Below, in pieces: positions 32,321 through 42,065 of a stretch of 61,583 nt of DNA. The position numbers were made by a program, and so were the translations under genes. The notes under the pieces are model-generated. The model did not search any database and had not been told where the DNA came from. It was given only the letters and a program-made list of their open reading frames with translations. Within the stretch, counting starts at the first letter, position 1. The number at the start of each line of letters is the position of its first letter. This DNA is from Perkinsus marinus ATCC 50983 (lineage: Eukaryota > Perkinsozoa > Perkinsida > Perkinsidae): positions 5,172 through 66,754 of the forward strand of contig NW_003209533.1 of assembly GCF_000006405.1 (NCBI RefSeq), written 5' to 3'.

Positions 32321-32443
32321 CTAAACACATGTAGGATTTCTACTCTTTCCTCAATAGTAATACTACTTTCCGCCGACAGTCCGGTTCGCAGCAGCAGCAG
32401 CAGAACTCGACATGGGAAAAATCCAACTAAAAGTGAGTTCGAT

Positions 32444-32463
32444 ATGCGCAGCGCATAATGCGC
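32444..32463. repeat. Zigzag 6-1-6-1-6 motif
   Basis: atgcgc, a, gcgcat, a, atgcgc, in the spacer or intron upstream of the Gly/Tyr-rich gene. Confidence 0.9.
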
Positions 32464-32647
32464 TAATATAAGAGAAAAATGTGAAGGAAATAAAAGCAGT
32501 AGAATTGCATGTAGCCACTATCCAGCACACGAGCCAGACCCGTGGTCTCCCGGCTTGTAAGATACCGAGGATATCTAAATAATAATTAACCTATTTCAAC
32601 CTATTGCCCAGTAGTATCTTCTGTGTGCGTTATTCATATCTTTCATT

Positions 32648-32739
32648 TTATCCTTCGCTCGCCATTGGATACTTGTAACCGCCACCAAGCATGCTGGACA
32701 ATCCCAAGATAGATTTGGGAGTATCATAATCATCATTCC
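32648..32739 (-). CDS. Possible last exon of another small gene
   Basis: Behind an acceptor cgattag, a 30-codon open frame reads NDDYDTPKSILGLSSMLGGG then YKYPMASEG and a stop. The composition is protein-like, but the upstream exons (perhaps within 32850-33117) are not clear. Confidence 0.35.
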
Positions 32740-33142
32740 CTAATCGACTGGTATTGAGTTGGTCTACTTTGACACCGATGAATCTAACAGCTGCACACTC
32801 CAGGCATGCTCAGCCAGACTTAGTCCTAATTATATGATTACCTCGATGGATTATACCATAGTAAATAACCATACCATTAATAACGTATAACTATATAATA
32901 GATTGACCTTATATCTATTATACATTATTACAAGTCTATCCTTAGCAGGGATAGTGAAAATTTCAAGCTCACTGCGCGCGACGTGCCATGTTGTACCCAA
33001 GCCCAGGTCTACCACCAACAACAAGTTTTGATTGCCAAAATCGAGATGATGTTGTCCACTCCCCCTTGAATAGATCAGCGCCGAACATCCCACATGGCAG
33101 TGCGGAGCAACGAGCACATACGTGTTGGTGACAACTGCGGAA

Positions 33143-33266
33143 GTTCTGAGAACAATTCGACAGGAATTCTCATCAGTTTCTGTACACTCCTACCCGAATT
33201 CGTATATAAACTTCTATAACTAGGTGACTCAGCTGAGGAGAGCAAAAATATATTTCTCCAACACTG
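33143..33266 (-). mobile_element. MITE-A copy, reverse
   Basis: tctgtacactcctacccg and gtgactcagctgagg, ending atatatttctccaacactg. Confidence 0.65.
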
Positions 33267-33304
33267 CTGCCAGGAAACTCTGGGAATAGGAAGAACTGAG
33301 CATT

Positions 33305-33494
33305 TCTGAATTCAGGAGTTTCCTCACTGATTATAGAAGTTTATATACAAGGTCGAGTAGAAGCGTACAGAAGCCATTGTTTTCTGTACACTTCTACCGA
33401 ATTGGTTTCAAACCAATAAGAATTTCCCAAAATTTTCACCAAATTTTCATTTTGTATACCACATCTGTAGTTGACCATGTGCATATCTTCCCAC
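33305..33494 (+). mobile_element. MITE-A copy
   Basis: gaattcaggagtttcctcac at the start, agaagcgtacagaagcc inside and ctgtagttgaccatgtgc with ttcccac at the end. It faces the copy at 33143-33266, giving an inverted pair. It contains an 8+1+8 palindrome at 33401-33417 (attggttt, c, aaaccaat). Confidence 0.7.
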
Positions 33495-33834
33495 TCAGCC
33501 GCCCGATATAGTAACCGTACCTGATGGCGAAGACTCAATCGCCATTCTCAATATCTTTCCGAAGAAACGTAAAATAAAAAATATTTTTTTCATATATTAA
33601 CAAACGCAATAAAGCCTGTTGTAGTCGACACATACTGCTCAGCAGTTCACTTCGACGAAGTAGTACTTGCCAATTCTCAACCACACTAGACCCGTCCAGA
33701 ATTCGCGTACAACATCATCACTACAGTAATCGTATAAAGGGAATAGAACCAGCAGATTCAACTCGAATCGCTCTTCAACACAGTCACCACCCTTAGGGCG
33801 GTGACTGATGTGGTGACAGGAGGAGGAAGACGAC

Positions 33835-34458
33835 CTATTGAGGAGCGAACGAGCTGCAGAGGCCAGCGCCCTTCTCAGTAGCAGTGGAGGCAACAACAAG
33901 ACCAACAATGAGACCGTAAAGGCCCAAAGCTTCAGCGAAGATCAAGATCAAGATCATCCCCACGAAGAGCTTGGGCTGCTGGGCATTAGCACGAACACCA
34001 GAGTCACCGACAATACCAATGGCCAACCCAGCGGCGAGGGACGAGAGACCAACAGTGAGACCCGCACCTACGATTAAAATCAAAATACTTATACTCTCAG
34101 CTTTACGACTTACCAAGATGGGCATAGCCAGAATACTGGGAATAGGTAGCGGGAGTATCCATTTTACCGTTAATGATGACGGAGGTGATAAGACCGTAGA
34201 TTCCCAACACACCTGCCATAACCACAGGAATGATGGAACGCATCACCAGGTCGGGCCTCATCACGCCCATGGAGCAAATACCAACACCAGATTTGGCAGT
34301 ACCTGGACAACAGAGTTGAATCAGACCGACTAAAGATAGGGAGACTCACCGTAGGCAGCGCCGAGGTTGGCGAAACTGATGGCAGCGGTGATACCCATGA
34401 AGCCGAAGAAGGCCGAGCTGGGCTCGCAAGCGGCGAGAGCGGTAGATGCGGCGAACAT
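33835..34458 (-). CDS. V-type H+-ATPase 16-kDa proteolipid subunit c
   Basis: Three exons, 34458-34350, 34302-34114 and 34067-33835, with introns of 47 and 46 nt, give 176 residues. The protein starts [20 protein letters not shown], continues [60 protein letters not shown] and [18 protein letters not shown]. These are the four transmembrane helices of the family; the proton-carrying Glu is in [10 protein letters not shown]. It forms the c-ring of the V0 sector, pumping protons into vacuoles and other acidic compartments. The usual length is about 155-165; the excess here is mostly a C-terminal tail ([16 protein letters not shown]). A tctctttttag tract 20-30 nt before the ATG could be a trans-splice acceptor. 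A hypothetical gene ends about 100 bp upstream on the same strand. Confidence 0.97.
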
Positions 34459-34556
34459 GTTAACAATAGCAAGAAAAAACTTCTACTAAAAAGAGACTAT
34501 TTTCCGAGGAAATACAAGCCCAACACAAAACTGAATTTTTTACAAGAACCATGCAT

Positions 34557-35135
34557 CTATGCAGGTGCTCCCGCAGTTGAGCTCCCGGCTTGCTGAGTAT
34601 CACTCTGATGGAAATCTATTGAGACTAAATACCAAAAAACCTACCCCTTCTGAAGAGACTGGTTGAGGTGGTTGAGAATTACGTTCATCATAATCGAGAT
34701 GGAACGACCTGGCAAAAAGGTAAAAACTCCCCGGGATTAGCGCTGATTCCACCGGCCTTGCTGCCAGTCCACCTCCACAACGGGAATAGTGTGCATCAGA
34801 CCTCTCCATAGATCTTCACGGGCCGCTGCTGGAGCCAAGCCAACCCCTTGAGAATCTGGCAACGCGACGACAAGACACGAAAAAAGGCCAACGCATACAC
34901 CCCTTACAGAGGTAGGTCCTGTCGGGGAGGCGCAAACACTTGACGATCTGAATAGTAAAAAAAGAGACTAAAATACTCGACAGTCGCGAACCTTTTCTTG
35001 CAGGTCCCTAGTGTTGACATCAGGCACAGGCGTCTCGAGAGAGTGACGACCACGGCGGGAAGGGGCAGCTCCCTGCTGAGTGGTCGAGGAGAAGAAGAAC
35101 GACAGAGGGAATTGTGAAGGAACGGCTTGGGACAT
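34557..35135 (-). CDS. Unknown 132-residue protein, five exons
   Basis: Exons 35135-34992, 34947-34908, 34855-34753, 34708-34645 and 34604-34557 join in phase with introns of 40-52 nt. The protein reads MSQAVPSQFPLSFFFSSTTQ, then RDLQEK, IVKCLRLPDRTYLYSQGVGL, AREDLWRGLMHTIPVVEVDW and a low-complexity end QQAGSSTAGAPA. The middle 60 residues look folded (alternating hydrophobics, Trp and Asp). I do not recognise the family. The ATG follows atcactttag, a likely leader acceptor, and the stop is about 100 bp from the V-ATPase start, so the two genes lie in a tight same-strand tandem. Confidence 0.65.
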
Positions 35136-35241
35136 GCCTTGCCGAGCTACGGCTAAAGTGATAAGCTGAATAGTGGAAACAGAATGAACTTTTGAGGAAA
35201 TGCAAGTGTTCAAGATTTTCAAGTTAGACACGCACTCGGGC

Positions 35242-35825
35242 TTAAGAATCGTCGGTCGAATGAGAGCGACGATAATTAAGGGCAGTAGCCTTAGAGCGTG
35301 ACTGCTGTATCATGTATTGCTCGTTATTAAGGACCGTTTCAATCGACTGGTCGCAATGATGGTGCAGAGCTCTTCCTCGATCGGTAGAGTTAGACGGCAA
35401 GAGTCTACGACAGTACCTCTAGACTGGCGCTCTCCCTCCCTTTTCTGTTGACTGCGTTTCACCTATGGCTCGTACAATATACCATGTCAAACGTGTATAA
35501 TTTAGTTTCCACTAGAAAAAGTTGCAATGACGAAGCTCTTGGAACAGGGGTCGTTTGAACCAGAAGAAGAGGTCGATCGATGGCCTCGGCCACCTCCTTA
35601 AGAGCAGTGAAACGTGACGATCTAATCATGTATTGCTCGTATGATAAGGAACCTTTCGATCGAAAATCAACACGGGTTCGAAAGGCATTTCAGACTTCTT
35701 GGGATTAGGGAACTTGCGGATGAGCCAGACTTCATAAGGCTTAGGCAAGTTAGTCATATCAGTTGATGGGGGTGTCGGAGTTGAAGAAGCTGTAGCAGGA
35801 GCCGGTCGATAAATAGTTGGTAACT
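35242..35825 (-). CDS. Unknown gene with a repeated EQYM motif, 3' part
   Basis: Behind a ttttcccccag acceptor at 35825 an open frame gives PKPYEVWLIRKFPNPKKSEM and PFEPVLIFDRK. A short frame change follows (probably a small intron), then SYEQYMIRSSRFTALKEVAE with IDRPLLLVQTTPVPRASS. After another gap comes CDQSIETVLNNEQYMIQQSR, ending RRSHSTDDS and a stop at 35242. The two EQYMI blocks are also alike at DNA level (acgagcaatacatgat), which suggests an internal duplication. Upstream exons and function are unknown. Confidence 0.45.
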
Positions 35826-36601
35826 GGGGGAAAATCCAAGGCTGATAAAAAATATATTTTGAGTCTCGGCTCCAGAATCGATATTGAAAAATCATTTTTT
35901 AGAGAATCGATTCTGGAAATGCCCCCGGAAAAGTTTCCAGAGTCACTTCTGAAGTGTTCAAAAATGCGTCCGCGCGTTTTCGAAATCGTTTTTCACATTT
36001 CAAAATCGTCTCCATTGATTGCGAGGTGGGAAACGATTTTTAAATCTTTTTTCAGAAACGCTTCCAGAATCACTCGTCCATTCGGCAACCTGATCAAGGC
36101 GTTGTTCTGTAGACCAATTTTGAAACTCTGAGTCTTTTCTAAAATCGCTCCTCACACGTATAATACGATGAACGGCAGAAGTGATTCAATGAACATGGGG
36201 TAAACAAAGGTGTCATCACTTACTCTAACTCCGATTGATTCTGCTATGTTCCCGCCCGTTCCTCGGCGGTTTCTGACTATTTGTCCAACTGGTTTAAGTA
36301 AATGATCAAGGACTCGTATAACCTACCATGTTAAACGTTGGGCTGTTCATCGCATGCCATGATGAATGAGAACACAGTTCCACAAGGGAGTTGATGCAAA
36401 GTATAATCTTACTTTTTTATCACATTCCATGTTCTACTACACGGCAACGGTTTCACTCTTAGGCGAGCGAGTATATATACGGATCTTTGCAGTGTGAAAT
36501 GGCGAGGACAACGTATATAAATGTTCTTCCACGACAGCTCCATTTCTAATCGAGTTGACTATGCCCCTCTCTAGGGAGAGTATGTTCACACAGTGAGGTC
36601 G
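35826..36601. other. No firm gene
   Basis: AT-rich, with many gattctggaa/tttccagaat-type pieces around 35860-36090 that look like degenerate short repeats. Confidence 0.4.
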
Positions 36602-36921
36602 AGCTCATCGTTCAACTTATTGCCGCAATATCCGTTAGGGACGCAACAAGCTGCTTCAAACCAAGCTCCTCATAAGCCTATTCAAGGAGAGCTCCTGCTG
36701 GGTGTCACATTGTCTACTACCGGATTCTATGTTTATGTATATCTGGGGCCTGGTCAATTCGTACGAGGTCCTGATCGCCCTACTCTGTTGTTGGCTGTGA
36801 ATGATGGTGCAAGGCTTGTTAAAGGTATGGAGAGCCATAAGATCTACGAGGTGCTCGCTGCTCTCTTGGAAGAGGCCCGACAACCATGGAGTGTCCAAAC
36901 TCAAGGTTCTCCCTCGATGCT
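36602..36921 (+). pseudogene. Partial copy of the J-domain gene, exon 1 segment
   Basis: Almost identical (about 5 differences in 320 bp) to 42556-42874, in the same orientation. It codes for FNLLPQYPLGTQQAASNQAP through EEARQPWSVQTQGSPSML and then runs into unrelated sequence. It lacks the J domain and all later exons, so it is a fragment. The copied part is a single exon, so it cannot be told whether it moved as DNA or RNA. Age: recent. Confidence 0.85.
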
Positions 36922-37909
36922 TCAAAGCTTGTGGTTGGACGGAGTTGAAAGTTTAAAGTCAATCAGTTTTGGTAAATGCCGAGAAATGCTGTTCTCTTTC
37001 ATCACTGCATCGTGTTGATGTGAAACGCTTCTCGAACGCTGGGTAAACGCTCATCACCTTATACAATCTCCGCGCTGACATAAAAATTGAAATATTGAGC
37101 TATTCCTATGCTATTCCCGCTTGAATACGATCAAACAAGTCAGCTTTTCACAAGTGCTAATCGGTTGTGTTTGGAGTATGAGAGTCTATCGTCTGTACGA
37201 CTCTTCATTAACTAGAGAGTTTGCGTTTGCCTACAAGCTCTGGTTTCTGTAGTGGGTGTTAGGACGACGACCGCAGGAGAGAGGGAGAAGCGGCCAGTGA
37301 GAAACCGAAGCCTCAGGTGACGGCTTCTCACCTCGAAAATTTCAAATATCCAATGTCATCGTTCGTCCTAATAGTCGATGGACCAGTTCCTATTCTGAAC
37401 GGTGTCATTCTAGTTGACCTCATGAGGAGCTTCAACGCTCGATGAGTGACAGAGATATTAAATCGCGGGGAGCAGGTGAGCACCATCGCAAGAGCAGGGA
37501 AGAGGTAGTTGCGGCATACACGACATTGAACAGCTGTGTAGTGATGGCACGACTGTCCAGGATGCTGCCGATACAGCTACTATGTTCAGGGGAAGCCCGA
37601 GACCGCGACCTCTATAGTGGAGCATGGGGGACCATCCACTTCGTTTAGTAGGGCAAGGGAGATACCTCATAAACCTATTATAGAAGATTCCTCTTGGTCC
37701 TTTAGTGCTTGGGTTAAGTAGAGACTAATGTAGCAATTGTCCTCAGGGAAATGCCATGTTGCCCTGACGATACTCTCTACCGTTTATAGGTGCAGGGATG
37801 GGGCCTTCTGTGAAGGTGAAGGGAAAAGAATTCGACGGTTGAAGCTGGCGTAGTTTGGAAGCATGTCAAGATTGAATACGCCGTTGTAGTGGTAGTAATA
37901 GAGGAAAAA

Positions 37910-37925
37910 TAGTAGCAGTAGTAGC

Positions 37926-38013
<88 letters not shown>

Positions 38014-38015
38014 CG
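37910..38015. repeat. (GTA)n microsatellite
   Basis: About 100 bp of gta/tag repeat with a few cag interruptions at its left end. It is likely length-polymorphic and useful as a marker. Confidence 0.97.
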
Positions 38016-39164
38016 GCTATCGAGAGCTCCGAAGGGATCGAAGTCTCCATGGCAACAGTGTCCGGCTGACGTCGTCATGTTCTCGTTGAGCCACGCTTAT
38101 TCTGAGTATTGTTTTCGTTTTCAAGGGAGTTTACGCGGCCTGACCGCTGGACCACTCGGGTCGATTGCTCCCCACAAGCCCTGCTCAGTCGAGTTCTACT
38201 ACTACTGATAGATGGTATGACAGGGGCGTATTGATAATACAGTGGTGGATTGTGTCTTATGAGAAGAGCACATCAGAGCGACGAGAACCCGACAGTAGCA
38301 GAGAGAGGCGATCGCCTTAGAGAAGTGGAATTCAGCGCCCTAGGAAATGCAGTGATTACGGTAAAGTTATTGGACGTTGAGGCTCACGTTATAATCGAAC
38401 CAGACCATTATTCGTGTAGCAGAAGGAGTCTATGCGGGTGAGGAGGCAGGGCCAGTCACCAACACAGAAGGGAACGTCACGGCCCAGGTTCAGATAGACG
38501 GGTTCGAGGCTTGCGAATACAAACATTTATGCTTCTGATGCATCGTAACGCTGAACTTATTATTATTATGAGGCTTTTACCATTTCTGAGATGGACTGTA
38601 TAATATTAGCGTGACGCCTTGGACACGCGCCACGTGGAGCACGTGTTGAGGCTAATCTATTCGTGTCGCGCATCACGCCGTCACGCCACCTCGCTGGGCT
38701 GCACGCAAGTTGCGTGAAAATACAGTTCATACTCCCATGCCACGTGTGACAGGACACCTCTCGTCTGTTTCCGAGTCTTCCCATCATTATCATCATCGAT
38801 TCTCCAGTGCTACGTCCCAATAATTGCGCTGAAGGTGCACCTCCTTTTTTTCAACGGACAAGAGGCAGAGCCTCGGCGAGAGCCATTGCCTCACTGAACT
38901 GTCGTCCGCCCTCTCTGATCAGGTTGGGAGCAAATCTCTCCACACATCGAGTAGACGACGGCCAGCTCGTCGGTCACGGATAGCACGATGAATGGCGAAG
39001 CACACGCTGACGGTGGAGTTTGGTAAGTCGTGCTGTGGCTACTCGTCCCGCTACCTCTGAGTATCTTTGATAGCATGAGTCTTCATACCTTGACTATAAT
39101 GTGCATTACTGGTACACAGGTTGGTGGCCGTAAGGGATAATGCTGTTAGTATTTTCTCCAAGGT
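38016..39164. other. No firm gene
   Basis: Short frames only. 38700-38716 is a 7+1+7 palindrome (cacgcaa, g, ttgcgtg). On the minus strand near 38115-38150 there is a tRNA A-box-like stretch without a B box. Confidence 0.4.
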
Positions 39165-39842
39165 TTGGCTTGCTACCGCTCCACCTCGAACTTATGGTTG
39201 TCCTCGTATGATGGTGTGCATGCGTTCAAAAGTCCTATAAGCTATACGTGCGTTCGTGAAACGCCCTGTCTGAGACAGGCTGTCTCCCACCGGTTCACGC
39301 TCCCGTTCGTTTCCTGTAACCGTGATTTGTCCACGAAGCTCAACACGGTGCTTTTATCACTGGGGACACCTATAGTATTGGCATACAGTGTGTTGTCTGC
39401 TTGTCGGAGGGGGCACCATGTAAATTTTGCTCAACCGTTTGTGCGCCATGGACCGCCCCTCGCAATTCCCCTCTTGTAGGAATCTATGTGTTTCGGAACA
39501 GCTACACTCTCAAGGTGCACATTTCTGGTTGGTCGTATTGGTGCTGGTCACACGCGGAATGCTCATTGGAGTCGCAATGCTACCTACCAACGAGTTGATC
39601 ATGAGATTTGTGGACCAGCAGTAGCGTCCCTGGCGTCACTTCTCCTTCGCGTCGTCATTCATGCTGGGTTCATCTGTCTTCCTAAATGTTTGCACGTGCA
39701 CGCACTTGGAGTAGCTTTGTGGGCGTGTGTGCTACTTGTTGCATTGCTCTATTTCCTACAACTGTTCTGCTTTTCCCTAATGAACGATGGTACATCGGAC
39801 TCCACGGCTAGAAGGCTCGACTTGTACGAGTTTAGGAGGTAA
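39165..39842 (+). CDS. Possible gene for a hydrophobic protein
   Basis: Overlapping frames carry hydrophobic stretches typical of membrane helices: GAHFWLVVLVLVTRGMLIGV (about 39515-39575) and LGVALWACVLLVALLYFLQL (about 39710-39770), ending DSTARRLDLYEFRR before a GTAACT donor-like site. A zigzag motif lies at 39266-39285. Exon joins were not resolved and no family is assigned. Confidence 0.3.
39266..39285. repeat. Zigzag 6-1-6-1-6 motif
   Basis: ctgtct, g, agacag, g, ctgtct. Confidence 0.9.
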
Positions 39843-40129
39843 CTCATGGCTTTGAAATTCTGGTTACTCAGGACGAGGTGGACTTACCCTTGTTGTTGTT
39901 TTTGTTGAGCTTGTCGTCTACCCTATGACGTCTATGACGATCGCTCAGCATGCAGGGCTGGGTGAGCTCTCGCGGATGCGTTTGATTCACTCACCATTTC
40001 ATCCCTCACTGTGTGAATTCGTCAGACTGTCCCCAATCGTTTATCTACGCCTTTACGGCCTCTAGGGCATCAGTGAAGGGCGGTGTTTCTCCTCGAGGTA
40101 GGTGAGCACTAGGAAGCAGCTCCATACTG

Positions 40130-41359
40130 TTCGACGGTTCCTAACGGTGGCTGTCTCTCAGCTCCGTCGACGACCGAGTTGAGAGACAGCGGTCTGACGG
40201 TCGTTCTTGGAGCATTTGCAAGGTCCTGTGACAAAACTCCTGTCAGTTTCCACAGCTTATATAGGATTCGTCCATCCTCTTCCCCTGCGCCCTCTGCCGA
40301 AGACTGTAAGGAAAGCTTCAGTAGCGCCTGATGAGACAACGAGGAATAGGCTGGTGTTGAGGAGGTACGTGTAGTTGTGCGCTGCCGTGTGCCACAGAGT
40401 TCGGCAAGGCACATGTGAGGGGAGAAGGCTCAGAGCTTTCTCTCTATTCTACTGGCGGCCACTCGTTCCTGCTGTCCTAGTGGTTGGTCCTTTTTTGGTT
40501 CATAATTTCTACAAGTGGTCGTGACATGCTTCTTCCTGTCCTCTCACTCCGTTGTGTTGTCCGATTGTGTGGCGTATTGCTCTTGTGCGCAGATTGCCGT
40601 TGTAGCTCGACTATCCCGTGACGCTCAGGTGAACAACCGCTCGAGGATGGTTTTCCATCAGCAGCTACCACAAATGAGCAGTTGGGATCCTCTTCTTACA
40701 TTCCTATCTTCCGAGAAGCCCCGTCCCGGTCGTCTGACGGCCTTGTGTGTAGCACTGACCGATGGCCCTATCACGGTGCAAGCGACTGGTGCTTCATTGA
40801 CCCCTCGGGCTCCTGTTATAGCGCTGAAGGCGCTATTGATGACTCGTCCGGAGCGCACGAGGCGGGATGGATAAGACGTCTCAGTAGCGAGCATCGACTC
40901 TATTGGTTCGGAGGAGGCTACAGCTGCTATGATGGTCAGAAGGACCTCTTCTCATCTACCTTGACATCACCGAGCTACAACGTTGAAGATATCATAGGGC
41001 TAATCCAACTTGGTGCCTTACGAAAATGGATTGAGCTGGTCAGACGAGGCCGCGTGGATAAGGTCGTTTCTACTCAGGTATGGTCGGCGGTCGAGATCTG
41101 AGGAGATACAGTGCTCGCTAACCATGGTGAGCCCCTTCATATTTCTTTGTGCCAAGAACCCCCGCGCAAAATCTGTGTTTCCCTTGTGCATTATTTCGTC
41201 TCCCACTCCGAACTGATTGTTTGTCAGGTTATACATCGTGTTGGCAGCTCGGCCGAAGTGATCAAAAGGACCAGAGAACCGTATGAACAACGGGAAGGAG
41301 GCTTCAGTAGCTATCCCGACAAGCAGTGTGCATTTTTGAAAGCGTGTGGGTACGCGTGA
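40130..41359 (+). CDS. Probable multi-exon gene, 3' end resolved
   Basis: The last two exons are clear: an open stretch ending at 41077 (NVEDIIGLIQLGALRKWIEL, then VRRGRVDKVVSTQ), a 150-nt intron with GTATGG and TTTGTCAG, and 41228-41359 (VIHRVGSSAEVIKRTREPYE, then QREGGFSSYPDKQCAFLKAC, GYA, stop). Upstream, 40160-40320 (TTELRDSGLTVVLGAFARSC) and 40647-40870 (MVFHQQLPQMSSWDPLLTFL) look like earlier exons, but their connection is unsure. No family recognised. Confidence 0.45.
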
Positions 41360-41500
41360 ACGCACTCAAAGCAGTTTGCTAGTTGGTGTCACATTGTGCG
41401 GACACTTGCTTTTCACGTGACCATGTCGCGTGAAACTTTTTTTAGCAGTATCAGTTCCGGATTGTGGGATTGGTCAAACGAGGAGGTTTGAGCTTGGAAA

Positions 41501-42007
41501 ATGGTCGTGGAGTTTCCGCCACACTTGGTGTGGCTACTCACGCTTCTACTTGTGGAAAATCGCGACGCGGCCCAGAAGTCTATCAGCCGCGTCTCAAGTC
41601 TGATCATCCCTAGCGGGAGTTCTACTCCCGCACAATCCCGGGAAGCGAGGGCTTTGTGAGCAGGCTTTAGTATGCGAACCTCTCTGAGGGCATTGTGCGC
41701 CTCTTGGAAAGGGTCAGCACTGTCTTTGGCCGAGACGGCTCCTTGTTGATCATGAGGAGAGTCCTGCTCACTAAGAGGACGTTTGCATCTTCTGGCTGCG
41801 GGGTACCACCAAGACCTTTGATGCGATTGGGCCTCCCGCAAATGTGCAGTGTGTGTTGCATGCGAATTTGTGCTTTTCCTTTCCGGGTTTTATGAGACTA
41901 AAGACTCGGTGTTGAAGAAGTTCCAAGGACCTCGCTCGGATGTTGTTTTATCACCTGGAGAGAAGAACACGTTATTGACGTCGTTAGTCTTCACCTCACC
42001 TCCGCAT
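41501..42007 (+). CDS. Possible secreted or membrane protein
   Basis: ATG 41501 opens MVVEFPPHLVWLLTLLLVEN, a good signal peptide or anchor, and stays open for 52 codons to 41659. Coding-like stretches follow in other frames: NLSEGIVRLLERVSTVFGRD (41676-41740) behind a gctttag acceptor, and YETKDSVLKKFQGPRSDVVL to SPPHCVD with a stop at about 42007. They probably belong to one spliced gene, but I could not fix the joins. It would end only about 60 bp before the J-domain gene. Confidence 0.4.
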
Positions 42008-42065
42008 TGTGTTGATTGATCTCATCCCCAATTACTTTTCCCGTAGTTCACTTCCTGACCCGCTC

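Noticed and set aside
37784-38078. Poly-Leu and poly-Thr frames
   Set aside because: Translation of the (GTA)n microsatellite.
38110-38160. Glu-type tRNA A box (gtggtccagcggtcagg) on the minus strand
   Set aside because: There is no B box or cloverleaf downstream.
39400-39500. DHHC palmitoyltransferase signature
   Set aside because: Some His/Cys residues and nearby hydrophobic stretches suggested it, but no frame shows the DHHC tetrad or its zinc ligands.
40682-40800. GYF-like domain (DWCFIDPSGSCYSAEG)
   Set aside because: Only a faint resemblance; the GPF and GYF core residues are missing, and the competing frame is equally plausible.
41615-41633. Palindrome gcgggagt-tct-actcccgc
   Set aside because: The spacer is three bases and it is compatible with an ordinary chance hairpin; not counted.
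41413-41841. 142-residue minus-strand frame
   Set aside because: The plus strand over the same region has a signal-peptide start and coding-like exons in line with the neighbouring plus-strand genes.
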